From Roseiarcus sp963816065 (GTDB taxonomy: Bacteria > Pseudomonadota > Alphaproteobacteria > Rhizobiales > Beijerinckiaceae): a stretch of DNA of 64,000 bases. The DNA lies in NCBI GenBank assembly GCA_963816065.1, contig CAWFJG010000007.1:124001-188000 (forward strand). The letters are read 5' to 3'. How positions within the stretch are numbered: the first letter of the stretch is position 1; each line of letters begins with the position of its first letter. Below are positions 55,480 to 63,683 of this stretch, one piece after another. The notes below the pieces were generated by a model that ran no database searches, was not told the DNA's origin, and worked only from the letters and a program-made list of their open reading frames with translations. A program made the translations under genes and the position numbers.

Positions 55480-56372
55480 TCACGTGGGGCGAGGGGCCTT
55501 TGGCGTCCCGCCCTGCACATGATCGAGCAGCGCGTCGCGCACGAGGTCGGGCGCGTCATGAATGATCCAGTGGGTCGCCTGAGGCAGGTGGCGGACGCGC
55601 GCATTGGCGCAGAGTTCGCGCTTTCGTCGGCGAGTTTCGGCGCGGCGAACTCGTCCCGGTCGCCCCATTGCACCAGCGTCGGCGGGATGAGGCTTCGGGG
55701 CGTGGGCGTCGCCGGCTCGTCGACGTAAAGGGCGCGATACCAATTCAGCATCCCCGTCAGCGCGCCGGGCTGGCGCCACGCCCCGCGATAGACGTCGAGC
55801 GTCTCGCCGGCAAAGGCCTCCGGCCGCGCCGAGGACCGGAAGGCCCGCGCCAAGCCGGCAAAATTGCCGAGCCTGAGCCCCATCTCCGACAGCCAGGGCA
55901 GACGCAGGATCTGCACATAGCGGCTCTTGTTGCGTTGCTCCGGCTCGTCCCGTATCGCCTTGAGCCAGAGGGCGGGATGGGGCGCCTGGATCATCGTCGC
56001 GCTGCTGAGGCGTTTGGGCTCGAGGCCGGCCATGATCCAGACGACGGCTGCGCCCCAATCGTGGCCCGCGACATGGAAACGTTCGCGGCCCAGCGCGCTT
56101 GCGAGCGCAAACACGTCGGCGGCGGCGAGGTCGAGCCGGTATGCGTCCGCGCCCTCCGGCTTGCTCGACAGATTGTACCCGCGCTGGTCCGGCGCGACCA
56201 CGCGAAAGCCGCGCTCGGCGAGCGGCGCGAAATAGGCGCGCCAGGCGAACCAGAACTCCGGAAAGCCGTGCAGCAGGACGACCAGAGGCCCGTCCTCGGG
56301 GCCGGCCGAGGCGCAATGGAGCGTGACGCCGTTGACCTCGACAAAGTTGAACGCGAGGAGGGAGTCCGGCAT
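55480..56372 (-). pseudogene. Epoxide hydrolase-like alpha/beta hydrolase, one frameshift near the C-terminus
   Basis: Starts MPDSLLAFNFVEVNGVTLHC at 56372. Oxyanion loop HGFPEFWFAWRAYFAPLAER, VVAPDQRGYNLSSKP, and nucleophile elbow GHDWGAAVVW (Asp in VAGHDWG) are those of soluble epoxide hydrolases; VQWGDRDEF holds the acid. Near 55625, after KLADE, the sense moves one frame to RELCANARVRHLPQATHWII, with the catalytic His in THWI, then HDAPDLVRDALLDHV to TGA at 55480. The 3' quarter is therefore recoverable by one indel. Would hydrolyse epoxides to diols or dehalogenate. A single indel suggests sequencing error or recent loss. Confidence 0.8.
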
Positions 56373-56633
56373 TGCGCTCGACCCTTTATCGTAGCCCGGC
56401 TCAAGCGCTCGCCGGGCTCGGCGGATATTGCCCCCATGCTTTTCCAGCACGTCTTGGGGCCTCGCTCAAGCTGGCGCGCGAAATAATCGCCGTCAACTCG
56501 ACGACGGGTTTCGGACCCACCCGCGATTTCCCCCTTCCCCCGCCGGCCGGCGCTTCGCGTCGTCCTGTGAGAGGCGTCACGCCGTCGTCACCCAGCGTAG
56601 CGTAGCCACTGTGAGGGTCTGAACGATCATCGC

Positions 56634-57880
56634 ATGGAGGAACGGATGCCAACGAATCAGGGGCGCAATCCGCACGTTTTTGGACGACAAAGGCCGTCGG
56701 CGACCGGAGCCTGGCCGATCCACATGGCCCCGGACCGCGACACGCATTTCCGCGACCTCCCGCAGCCGACCGGCCCCGCGCCGTTTCATCTCGACCTGAA
56801 GGACATCGTGGCCAAGGACCTCTACAGCGCCATTCTCTCCGACAAGAAGATGACCTGCCACATCAATGGCGACATGGGCGGAATCAAATACGGCGTGCCC
56901 CAGGAGCTTGTCGCCAAAGGTATGGAGGCCGACTTTGACCCGAAGGACACGCCAAGCGACAATCCCGCGTTTCTTTACATTACCGGCGACTGCGTCTACT
57001 TCAACGGTGAGGTCTCGCAGTATTATTCGCAATTCTATGAGCCCTATACGTTCTACAATGGGCCGATTTTCGCCGTCCCCGGCAATCATGACGGCGAGAA
57101 CCTGCCCGACGGCAATACGCTCGACGGGTTCCTGCGAAATTTCTGCGCGCCTCAGCCGGTAAAACAGCCGGAATCCGGCAATTCCCACCGGACCGCGATG
57201 GTTCAGCCAAACGTTTATTGGACGCTGATGACACCGCTGGCGAATTTCGTCGGCCTCTACAGCAATGTTCCGGAAGGCGGCGAGATTCGGCGCCGCAGAC
57301 GGACTGGCTGGTCAACGAGCTGAAGACCCTGGAGCGCGACAAACCGCTGATCGTCGCACTTCACCATCCGCTCTATTCGGCGGACGACCACCATTCCGGC
57401 AGCACCTACATGAAAGCCGCGCTCGAAGCGGCGTCGACGGCAGCTGGCCGCCGGCCGGATATGATTTTGGCCGGCCATGTTCACAATTACCAGCGCGTCA
57501 CCAAGAGGGAGCCCGACGGAACGATCCTGCCGCAGATCGTCACCGGCGCTGGCGGATATCACAACCTTCATCACATCATGCATGTTGATGGAGACAAGCT
57601 GATCCCGCCGGTAGACTTCCATAACAAGCAAAACGATTCGGAGGTCGTTACACTGGAAAAATTCTCTGATGACCATCACGGTTTCCTGCGGCTCGAATTC
57701 ACGCCGGAATTGGTCACCGGCCGCTATTACACCGTTCCGAGGCCGCAAGAGGCCTGGAGCAAGCCGTCTCAACTGCTCGATTATTTCGAATTCGACTGGA
57801 AGCAAAAGGCGTACAGGCGCAACACCCTTGATACGCCGGCCTCGGCAACCCCCTCAACGACATCGCGCAAGCGGAAATGA
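56634..57880 (+). pseudogene. Metallophosphoesterase (calcineurin-like), one frameshift
   Basis: From MEERMPTNQGRNPHVFGRQR the protein has CHINGDMGGIKYG, ITGDCVYFNGE (GD box) and PIFAVPGNHDGENL (GNHD box). Near 57282, after YSNVPEGGEI, the sense shifts by one base to PQTDWLVNELKTLERDKPLI, then VALHHPLYS, LAGHVHNYQRV (GHxH box) and on to 57880. Joined about 415 residues with a full di-metal site. It resembles purple-acid-phosphatase-type proteins but has no N-terminal signal peptide. Substrate unknown. One indel only. Confidence 0.82.
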
Positions 57881-58018
57881 AGGGCGCTTCCTGCGTAACG
57901 CGACCCATGACTTCCCCGGCCCGCCGTCCCGCCTGCGGCGCCGCGCCACGAGGCGCGATCAGCGTTTCCGTCGGCGCTCAGGGGGCTGCAGGAGTCGAAT
58001 AATCGCCGACAGGCAGCT

Positions 58019-58732
58019 TCAGCTTGCGAGCATTTCCTCCACCCAGGCCGGGACGACGTCGCTCGCCGGCCCGTAGCGGGCTTCGTCGAAGCAATGGGCG
58101 TTGTCGGCCGCCTCGAGGTTGATCTCGCAGGTCGGCACGCCATAGGCGCGCGCTTCCGCCACGAACCCGGCCGCCGGATAGACGGCGCCTGACGTCCCGA
58201 TCGCGACGAAGAGTTCGGCGTTGCGCAGCGCCCAGTCGATGTCATTGAGATGCAGCGGCGCCTCGCCGAACCAAACGACGTCCGGACGGAGCGCGCCGGG
58301 GAGCGCGCAGTCGGGACAGGCGTCCTCGACGGTCAAGTCGCCCGGCCACACCGACGCCGCCTCGCAATTCTGGCAGCGCGCCTTCAAGAGTTCGCCGTGC
58401 ATGTGGAGGACGCGCTGCGAGCCGGCGCGCTCATGCAGATCGTCGATGTTCTGGGTCACGAGGGTCAACTTGCCGCCACGCCCCGCGAGTTCTCGTTCGA
58501 GCCGCGCCAGCGCGACATGCGCCGCGTTCGGCTTCGCCTCGAGGAGATTGCGCCGGCGTGCGTCGTAGAAGGCGAGCACCTTCTTCGGATCGAGTGCGAA
58601 AGCCTGCGGGGTGGCAAGTTCCATCGGATCGAACCTCGCCCATATCCCTTCGCCACGCTTGTCGCGGAAGGTTCCCAGTCCGCTTTCGGCGGACACCCCT
58701 GCGCCTGTGAGAATGAAGATGTGCCGGATCAT
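58019..58732 (-). CDS. cobB: NAD-dependent protein deacylase (sirtuin)
   Basis: 237 residues from the ATG at 58732 (an earlier start adds 18 unrelated residues). Removes acyl groups from lysines using NAD+. Seen: GAGVSAESGLGTFR at 10-23, TQNIDDLHERAG at 93-104, catalytic His112, zinc Cys 120, 123, 139 and 142, and GTSGAVYPAAGFV. Tyr56-x-x-Arg59 (YDAR) matches the class III motif linked to desuccinylase activity as in CobB/SIRT5. Convergent with the metallophosphoesterase. Intact. Confidence 0.95.
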   Translation of the reverse strand: MIRHIFILTGAGVSAESGLGTFRDKRGEGIWARFDPMELATPQAFALDPKKVLAFYDARRRNLLEAKPNAAHVALARLERELAGRGGKLTLVTQNIDDLHERAGSQRVLHMHGELLKARCQNCEAASVWPGDLTVEDACPDCALPGALRPDVVWFGEAPLHLNDIDWALRNAELFVAIGTSGAVYPAAGFVAEARAYGVPTCEINLEAADNAHCFDEARYGPASDVVPAWVEEMLAS

Positions 58733-58795
58733 GCGCTGGTTCCTAATGTCGTCCGGGCCTGACGACAATCGAACAGAACGGCGCATTCCGGCGGG

Positions 58796-59233
58796 TCAGC
58801 GCCGCCGCGCAGACTCCGGTGCAATGTCGACGTCGGCTGCGTCCGCGTAAACCGTTGCGCGGATCACCCGCTCGGTCGTCTCCTCGAGGTACGCCTGAAG
58901 GTCGGCGTGGAGATCGTGAAACTCGCGCCAGACCACGGCCTCGAAAGCCTGCTTCGGCGCCTTGACCATTACGGTCGTGTGACGCTGGCCGCCACGGCGG
59001 AAAGGCCTGAAGCCGTGGCGCCGGCACAACGCGACAAACAGCCGGACGGACCACATGTCCGGCATCGCGAACTTCATCTCGATCGGCCGATCGAGCCGGG
59101 CGGCCTCCTCGAGCTTTGCGCGCAACCGCGCGGCCGCGGCGCCGGCGGCGTCACGCTCGCCCGCCGTCGCGCCGCCGACAAACAGCGCCTCGACTTTCCT
59201 CAAACGCTCGCGAAGCTGGTCCTCGATCGCCAT
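58796..59233 (-). CDS. Conserved hypothetical protein
   Basis: 145 residues from MAIEDQLRERLRKVEALFVG. Two parts: an N-terminal helical pair (LRKVEALFVGGATAGERDAA with an Ala-rich helix) and MKFAMPDMWSVRLFVALCRR, HGFRPFRRGGQRHTTVMVKA, FHDLHADLQAYLEETTERVI. It resembles a small alphaproteobacterial family of unknown function, usually 130-150 residues; the DUF2786-like opening GATAGERDAAGAAA is noted. No catalytic residues identified. Co-directional with cobB, 64 bases upstream. Confidence 0.75.
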   Translation of the reverse strand: MAIEDQLRERLRKVEALFVGGATAGERDAAGAAAARLRAKLEEAARLDRPIEMKFAMPDMWSVRLFVALCRRHGFRPFRRGGQRHTTVMVKAPKQAFEAVVWREFHDLHADLQAYLEETTERVIRATVYADAADVDIAPESARRR

Positions 59234-59355
59234 GCCAATTCTCCTCAAAAAGAGGCAGCCATCGCGCCGGCCGAGGGTCAATGCGAAGGGGGAGCGTTGT
59301 CCACATGCAATGCAGAGGTGATCGGACTCGCGAATGCAGGTGCGAGGATTCCAGG

Positions 59356-59552
59356 TCAAATCGCTTTCGGCGGACCCGCCTGCCGAAGGTCGCGTTCGCC
59401 GTATGTCGGCTGGAAATGCCGATGGGCGCAGGAAAATGGCGTTCCGTGATCGGGCTGCGCCAAACTTCGTGACTGCCGCGCCTCTGCCGCACGAATTCGC
59501 ATCCCGCCTTGATCAACAAGACGCGCAGCGGACGATCGAACTGCGGCGCCAT
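59356..59552 (-). pseudogene. hicA: HicA-like mRNA interferase toxin, one frameshift
   Basis: Starts MAPQFDRPLRVLLIKAGCEF at 59552, directly after the antitoxin stop (ATG overlaps TGA region). It keeps VRQRRGSHEVWRS with the catalytic His of HicA (RGSH), then PAPIGISSRHTANA. A one-base deletion near 59388 moves the sense to LRQAGPPKAI and TGA at 59356-59358. The RQRGSHxxW and ILRQAG ends are HicA hallmarks. HicA cleaves mRNA; the intact protein would be about 65 residues. Confidence 0.7.
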
Positions 59553-59788
59553 TCACGCGGCCGCGGGAACCGCTTCGCGCATCGCCAGCGCCTGAATGAA
59601 GATGAACTCGGGGCCACGCCGGGATGATTTTCCGGCACGACGTCGACAGCCATTCGCGAGATCTTGTCGAGCAATTCATCGAGCATTGGCGCGTCCGCGG
59701 CGGCAGGAATGTCGTCGCAATGCCCGCTCCACACGCCCGCTTCCGGTTCCCAAACCGCAGACACCGTGAAGATGATCGGCTTGATCAT
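59553..59788 (-). pseudogene. DUF1902 / HicB-like antitoxin, one frameshift
   Basis: MIKPIIFTVSAVWEPEAGVW, then SGHCDDIPAAADAPMLDELL: the DUF1902 domain, a HicB-like partial RNase H fold. After NHPGVAP one G is missing near 59610; restoring it gives EFIFIQALAMREAVPAAA and TGA at 59553-59555, which overlaps the hicA start. Antitoxin first, toxin second, as in type II systems with HicB upstream. Both genes of the pair carry a single-base defect. Confidence 0.7.
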
Positions 59789-60098
59789 CCCGTTCTCTCG
59801 CGTTCGGCCTCATGCTCGTGCGCACCCTTAGCTCTCGACCGCGGGAACGGAAAAGCCTTGGCGACCAGGAGGTCGGGTCGGCACGCGTCGTAATGGGCGA
59901 GCACGGCGCCGGGGTCGCGCGACGCCCTGCGACGTCGCGAGTTTCGTCGAACTCGAACTTCGCCCCGGCGCCTGCGTCCTGTCGCAAACTGTTGCGGGCA
60001 AGCCCTCGGCTGGGACCCCACCCCCGGCCGGGCCAAGACGAGGCGAACATCAAATGGCTGCCTTGGCCGTCTTTGCAGCGGCGCGGAGCTGAACGGCA
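59789..60098. other. 310-base stretch before the antitoxin, unclear
   Basis: A minus-strand frame from ATG near 60057 ends at TGA 59785-59787 overlapping the antitoxin start (ATGA), which hints at a coupled upstream gene. Its translation is Arg-rich until the last third (GAVLAHYDACRPDLLVAKAF), which looks more protein-like. Possibly another frameshifted gene; no family recognised. Confidence 0.3.
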
Positions 60099-60917
60099 TC
60101 AGCGTCCCCCCGTGGCGAGCCAGATCTGCACCACCGCGGCGATCAGTTCGGCGACGATCAGAATGATGATCGCCCATTCGAGCCGGGTCGCGCGGTCGGC
60201 GTCGATGATGTCGGTCAGCGCATGCGCCGTCTCGACGATCACGTCGAGCTTGCGCTTCAACACGCCGGCGCGCTCGGAAAGCTCGTACTCGTCCTCGAGC
60301 CGGGCGTAGAGACGCTCCAGGTCGGGCCGGTCCCACAGCACGTCGGGCTTTTCCTCGACGGCGACGCGGCCGGAAACGCGGTGCTGGACGAGCAGCGCCT
60401 GGCCGATCAGGCGCAGCATGGCGCGGCGGCGGAAAGGCGTTGAGCCGGTCGCGGCGAGTTGGGCGGCGAAGGGCTCGATGACGTCGAACACCTTGTTGAC
60501 CTCGCGCTCGTCGCGCGCCAGCGCCACCGACTTCGCCAGCGCGTCCGCGACCACGAGAAACCGCTGCGGCGACAGGTCCTTGATCTGGATCGGGCCGCCG
60601 GACGACTTCTGCTCGTCGCCGACCGGCGAAATCTCGAGCAAGGCGGTCTCGTCGTCGCCTTTCGCGCGCTCGCCGCTGACGCGGGTCGCCAGCCTCGCGA
60701 GCGTATCCTCCTCCTCGAGCGGCGTCAGTCCGACCATGACCGCGACCCCGAAGCGGAACAGGGCGACGACCCCATGCGCGCCGACTCGAAAAGCGAGCGG
60801 CAGCAGAGAGATCGTGTCGGGCCGCTCGAGGCCGGCCGTGTCGATGCGTTCGCCCACGATCAGGGCGCGGGCGGTCAGGCGGGTCGGCGCCTCGACGATA
60901 GGGATCACCTCGCTCAT
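60099..60917 (-). CDS. RMD1 (DUF155) family protein
   Basis: 272 residues from MSEVIPIVEAPTRLTARALI. The DUF155 core includes GAHGVVALFRFGVAVMVGLT and the closing region YELSERAGVLKRKLDVIVET followed by a C-terminal membrane anchor (LEWAIIILIVAELIAAVVQI). Yeast RMD1/RMD8 and bacterial YagE relatives are membrane-anchored proteins of unknown biochemical role. Here it is 59 bases downstream of the bluB gene and co-directional. Intact. Confidence 0.88.
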   Translation of the reverse strand: MSEVIPIVEAPTRLTARALIVGERIDTAGLERPDTISLLPLAFRVGAHGVVALFRFGVAVMVGLTPLEEEDTLARLATRVSGERAKGDDETALLEISPVGDEQKSSGGPIQIKDLSPQRFLVVADALAKSVALARDEREVNKVFDVIEPFAAQLAATGSTPFRRRAMLRLIGQALLVQHRVSGRVAVEEKPDVLWDRPDLERLYARLEDEYELSERAGVLKRKLDVIVETAHALTDIIDADRATRLEWAIIILIVAELIAAVVQIWLATGGR

Positions 60918-60976
60918 GGGGGCCAAACTACGACGGGGGCCCCCTGGACGCCAAGCCGCGCTGGCGCCGCAGGCGC

Positions 60977-61630
60977 CTAGCGCCTCAGAACCGGATGAAC
61001 CGTTCGCGCCTGCCAGCCGGTGCGTTCCAGTTCCGGCGTCCGGTGCTCCTCCTCGGGCCAGCCGACACAGAGGTAGCCGACGAAACTCCAGGCCCCTGGA
61101 ACGTCGAGCGCTTTTGCAAGGCGCCCGGGATCGAGGATCGACACCCAGCCGACCCCGAGCCCATAGGCGCGGGCCGCGAGCCAGAACGTGTGGAGCGCGC
61201 AGACGGCGGAGTACCGGCGCGTCTCCGGCATCGTGCGCGCGCCGAGCCCATGACCCTCAGCGGTCTCGTCGTCGCAAAAGACGGCGAGATGAACCGGCGC
61301 CTCACTGAGGCCCGCGAGCTTGAGCCGGGCGTAGAGTTCGGCCCGCTCGCCCCGATAGGCGCCGAGCGCCTCCTGGTTGGCGGCCTCGAAATTCGCCCGC
61401 ACCGCGGCGCGCCGCGCCTCATCGTCGACCCGAACGAAGCGGGCCGGCTGGCAATTTCCGACCGAAGGCGCGAACTCGGCGAGACGGAACAGGATCTCGA
61501 GCGTCTCTTCCGGGATCGCTGTCGTCCGGAACCGGCGTACGTCGCGCCGCCAGGCGAGGAGATCGGCGAATTCCGCCTGGAACGCCGCGTCGAAGCGGCG
61601 CTCCATCGCGGCGCCGGCTATGTCCCGCAT
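60977..61630 (-). CDS. bluB: 5,6-dimethylbenzimidazole synthase
   Basis: 217 residues from the ATG at 61630 (an earlier in-frame ATG at 61687 adds 19 residues). Nitroreductase-like flavin enzyme that turns FMNH2 and O2 into the lower ligand of cobalamin. Seen: LLAWRRDVRRFRTTAIPEET, RLAEFAPSVGNCQPARFVRV, the Asp/Glu-rich FCDDETAEGHGLG, MPETRRYSAVCALHTFWLAA, YGLGVGWVSILDP. The RRDVRRF and APSVGxxQPxRF blocks separate BluB from general nitroreductases. No cobalamin riboswitch was seen upstream and no other cob genes are nearby. Confidence 0.9.
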   Translation of the reverse strand: MRDIAGAAMERRFDAAFQAEFADLLAWRRDVRRFRTTAIPEETLEILFRLAEFAPSVGNCQPARFVRVDDEARRAAVRANFEAANQEALGAYRGERAELYARLKLAGLSEAPVHLAVFCDDETAEGHGLGARTMPETRRYSAVCALHTFWLAARAYGLGVGWVSILDPGRLAKALDVPGAWSFVGYLCVGWPEEEHRTPELERTGWQARTVHPVLRR

Positions 61631-61778
61631 CGAGCTCCTCCAGCCCCCAACGAGTCCGGCATAGCGCTGAACCGGCGCGCTCTGCAAAGGGAATATCGAG
61701 CCAAGGGGGCAGTGGGGCGAGGCGAGACCGACGCTCGGGTCATCTCACGCCGCGATCGGGCGGGAGCCGCAAATCTTT

Positions 61779-61806
61779 ACTCCGCCGTGTATACTCCGCC
61801 GTGTAT
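61779..61806. repeat. 14-base tandem duplication before the PEP-CTERM gene
   Basis: ACTCCGCCGTGTAT occurs twice head to tail (61779-61792 and 61793-61806). It lies about 95 bases before the ATG at 61900, followed by TTGACA at 61809-61814, a possible -35 element; no convincing -10 box was placed. May be a duplicated regulator site or a slippage product. Confidence 0.6.
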
Positions 61807-61899
61807 GTTGACAGTTGATGCGTTGGGTGAGAGACTTGCCCACGTGCGAAGCTGTATTCGAACTAGTCCTTACCAAGGATCATTCGAGGGGAGGAAACA

Positions 61900-62592
61900 A
61901 TGAAGGTTTCGCAATCTTTTGTCGCGTTGGCGACTTTGGCGCTTACAGGGCAACTCGGATTGGCCGTGGGCCACGCTAACCTACTGACGAACGGCAGCTT
62001 CGAGGACACGACCAATTTCGTCGATCAGGGCAACGACACGATCAGTCTGAGCGTCGGGTCCACCCTGATGCCCGGATGGACCGTAGCAGGAAGCCATGAC
62101 CTCGCATGGATCGGGCCGACCAATCCGTTCGGCGTGACCGCGAGCGACGGCAACTACTTTCTCGATCTGACGGGTTACGTTGACGGCGCGCCGTTCAGCG
62201 GCGTGTCCCAGACGATTGCGACGCACCCGGGCGCGACCTATTCGCTGACATTCGATCTCGGCAGCGACCCGAGCTACGGAGTGCAGGACGGCGTCTCGGT
62301 CTCCGCCGGTTCCGTGAGCGGGGCGGTGTTCACCTCCGCCAACGACGGAACGCAGCACAATCTGTGGCAATCGGAGAGCCTGAGCTTCACCGCGACTGGG
62401 TCCTCGACCGCCATTTCGTTGATCGGCAACTCGGGATCCGCCTACATCGGGTTGGACAATGTCAGCGTCGTGCAAACAAGCGCGGGCATTCCAGAACCGT
62501 CCACCTGGGCCATGATGCTGGCCGGGTTTGCCGGTCTCGGCTACGCCGGCCTTCGCCGGGCGCGATCGGCTGCCGCCCCCTTCGGAGGCTGA
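61900..62592 (+). CDS. PEP-CTERM sorting-signal protein
   Basis: 230 residues with a ribosome binding site GAGGGGAGG before the ATG. Signal peptide MKVSQSFVALATLALTGQLG to about residue 26, then a jelly-roll domain: NLLTNGSFEDTTNF, MPGWTVAGSHDLAWIGP, GNYFLDLTGY, GVSQTIATHPGATYSLTFDL and IGLDNVSVVQ, as in DUF642/choice-of-anchor proteins. The C-terminus is a textbook PEP-CTERM signal: IPEPSTWAMMLAGFAGLGY then AGLRRAR. Exosortase (EpsH/XrtA type) cleaves at PEP and attaches such proteins to the cell surface. No exosortase or polysaccharide locus is in the window. Confidence 0.9.
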   Translation: MKVSQSFVALATLALTGQLGLAVGHANLLTNGSFEDTTNFVDQGNDTISLSVGSTLMPGWTVAGSHDLAWIGPTNPFGVTASDGNYFLDLTGYVDGAPFSGVSQTIATHPGATYSLTFDLGSDPSYGVQDGVSVSAGSVSGAVFTSANDGTQHNLWQSESLSFTATGSSTAISLIGNSGSAYIGLDNVSVVQTSAGIPEPSTWAMMLAGFAGLGYAGLRRARSAAAPFGG

Positions 62593-62610
62593 TCGGCTGC
62601 GAAACGAGCG

Positions 62611-63300
62611 TCACTCGACCGGCGTCAGCGTCTCCTTGCCGACGCTCGTCAGCACCCCTGTGTGGACGTCGAACAGATAACCCTGCAGCGCCAGGCGCCC
62701 GGCGGTGACCGGCTCGGCGATCCACGGGAAGGTCATGAGATTGGCGAGCGAAAGGCGGACGACCTCGGCCTCGATCCGGGAAAGCCGGCCCGTCTCGGAC
62801 TCTCCGGCCGCCTCGACCGCGGCGCGGCCGAGTTCGACCCAGGAGGCGATGAAGTCTTGCGCTTGCGGGGGCGGCCCGTAAAGCATGGCGCGCACGCCCC
62901 CGCACTGGCCGTGGCCAACGACGACGAGGCGGGAAACCTTTAGGACCTTGACGCCGAATTCGAGCGCGGCGCTGGTGCCGTGGTAGCGGGCGTCCGGCTC
63001 GTAGGGCGGCACTAGGGCGGCGACGTTGCGCACCACGAACAGTTCGCCCGGCACGGCGCCGAAGATCGTCTGCGGATCGACCCGCGAATCCGAGCAGGCG
63101 ATCACCATCGCCTCGGGGCTCTGGCCCCAATGGGCGAGCCCCTCGTAGCGCGCCCGCTCCTCGGGCCACGTCTCGGCGCGGAACTTCCGGTAGCCTTCAA
63201 TCAACGGGTCCACGGCGAGCCTCGCTATCGCCCCATCGGCGGCGGCGCCAGCGATACGACGGCGCAGCGCCAGAGGCAACGCCGGACGTGCTTTCCGCAA
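62611..63300 (-). CDS. Beta-carbonic anhydrase
   Basis: 229 residues as drawn; the first ~20 are variable and a later start is possible. Zinc site: Cys69 and Asp71-Arg73 in ACSDSRVDP, His130 and Cys133 in GHGQCGG, all present. Also GELFVVRNVAALVPPYEP and EFGVKVLKVSRLVVVG. Interconverts CO2 and bicarbonate in the cytoplasm, which could feed biotin carboxylase and other carboxylases. Convergent with the PEP-CTERM gene. Intact. Confidence 0.93.
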   Translation of the reverse strand: MRKARPALPLALRRRIAGAAADGAIARLAVDPLIEGYRKFRAETWPEERARYEGLAHWGQSPEAMVIACSDSRVDPQTIFGAVPGELFVVRNVAALVPPYEPDARYHGTSAALEFGVKVLKVSRLVVVGHGQCGGVRAMLYGPPPQAQDFIASWVELGRAAVEAAGESETGRLSRIEAEVVRLSLANLMTFPWIAEPVTAGRLALQGYLFDVHTGVLTSVGKETLTPVE

Positions 63301-63324
63301 AGCCGACGCCGGTAGACGCCGCGC

Positions 63325-63546
63325 GACATTGCGCTATCGTCGAAGCCCGTCGCCGTGTTTCGCGCCAACGACGGCTCGGGCCTCGTCAACGGCCAGGACC
63401 TCATCGTCGATGGCGGGATGACCGCGACCACGCGAGGCCGGTCGGAAACGCCAATGAGTCGGGCGAAATCGGTCAGCGGCTGCGCAAGGTCGCCGAGGAG
63501 GTCTAGGAGCGCAGAGGCGAGGGGTTCCGCCAACCTGCGCGGCTGA
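63325..63546 (+). pseudogene. C-terminal scrap of a short-chain dehydrogenase
   Basis: The frame reads DIALSSKPVAVFRANDGSGL, then VNGQDLIVDGGMTATTRG, the closing SxxVNGQxLxVDGGxTA of classical SDR oxidoreductases. No Rossmann N-terminus or catalytic YxxxK lies upstream, where the carbonic anhydrase gene occupies the other strand. An isolated fragment, followed by unrelated sequence to the stop at 63546. Confidence 0.5.
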
Positions 63547-63683
63547 CGGCGCCAACCTCAGGTTGCTTCAGGGTTGGACAAATTCACCATCTGCCGGCCG
63601 CGCGGGACCCCGTTGACAAGCCGGAGGCGTCGCCTCGACAGTGCGCCGGCGCCCCCGCCGGCGCGCAAACCGCTGGGAGCCCT

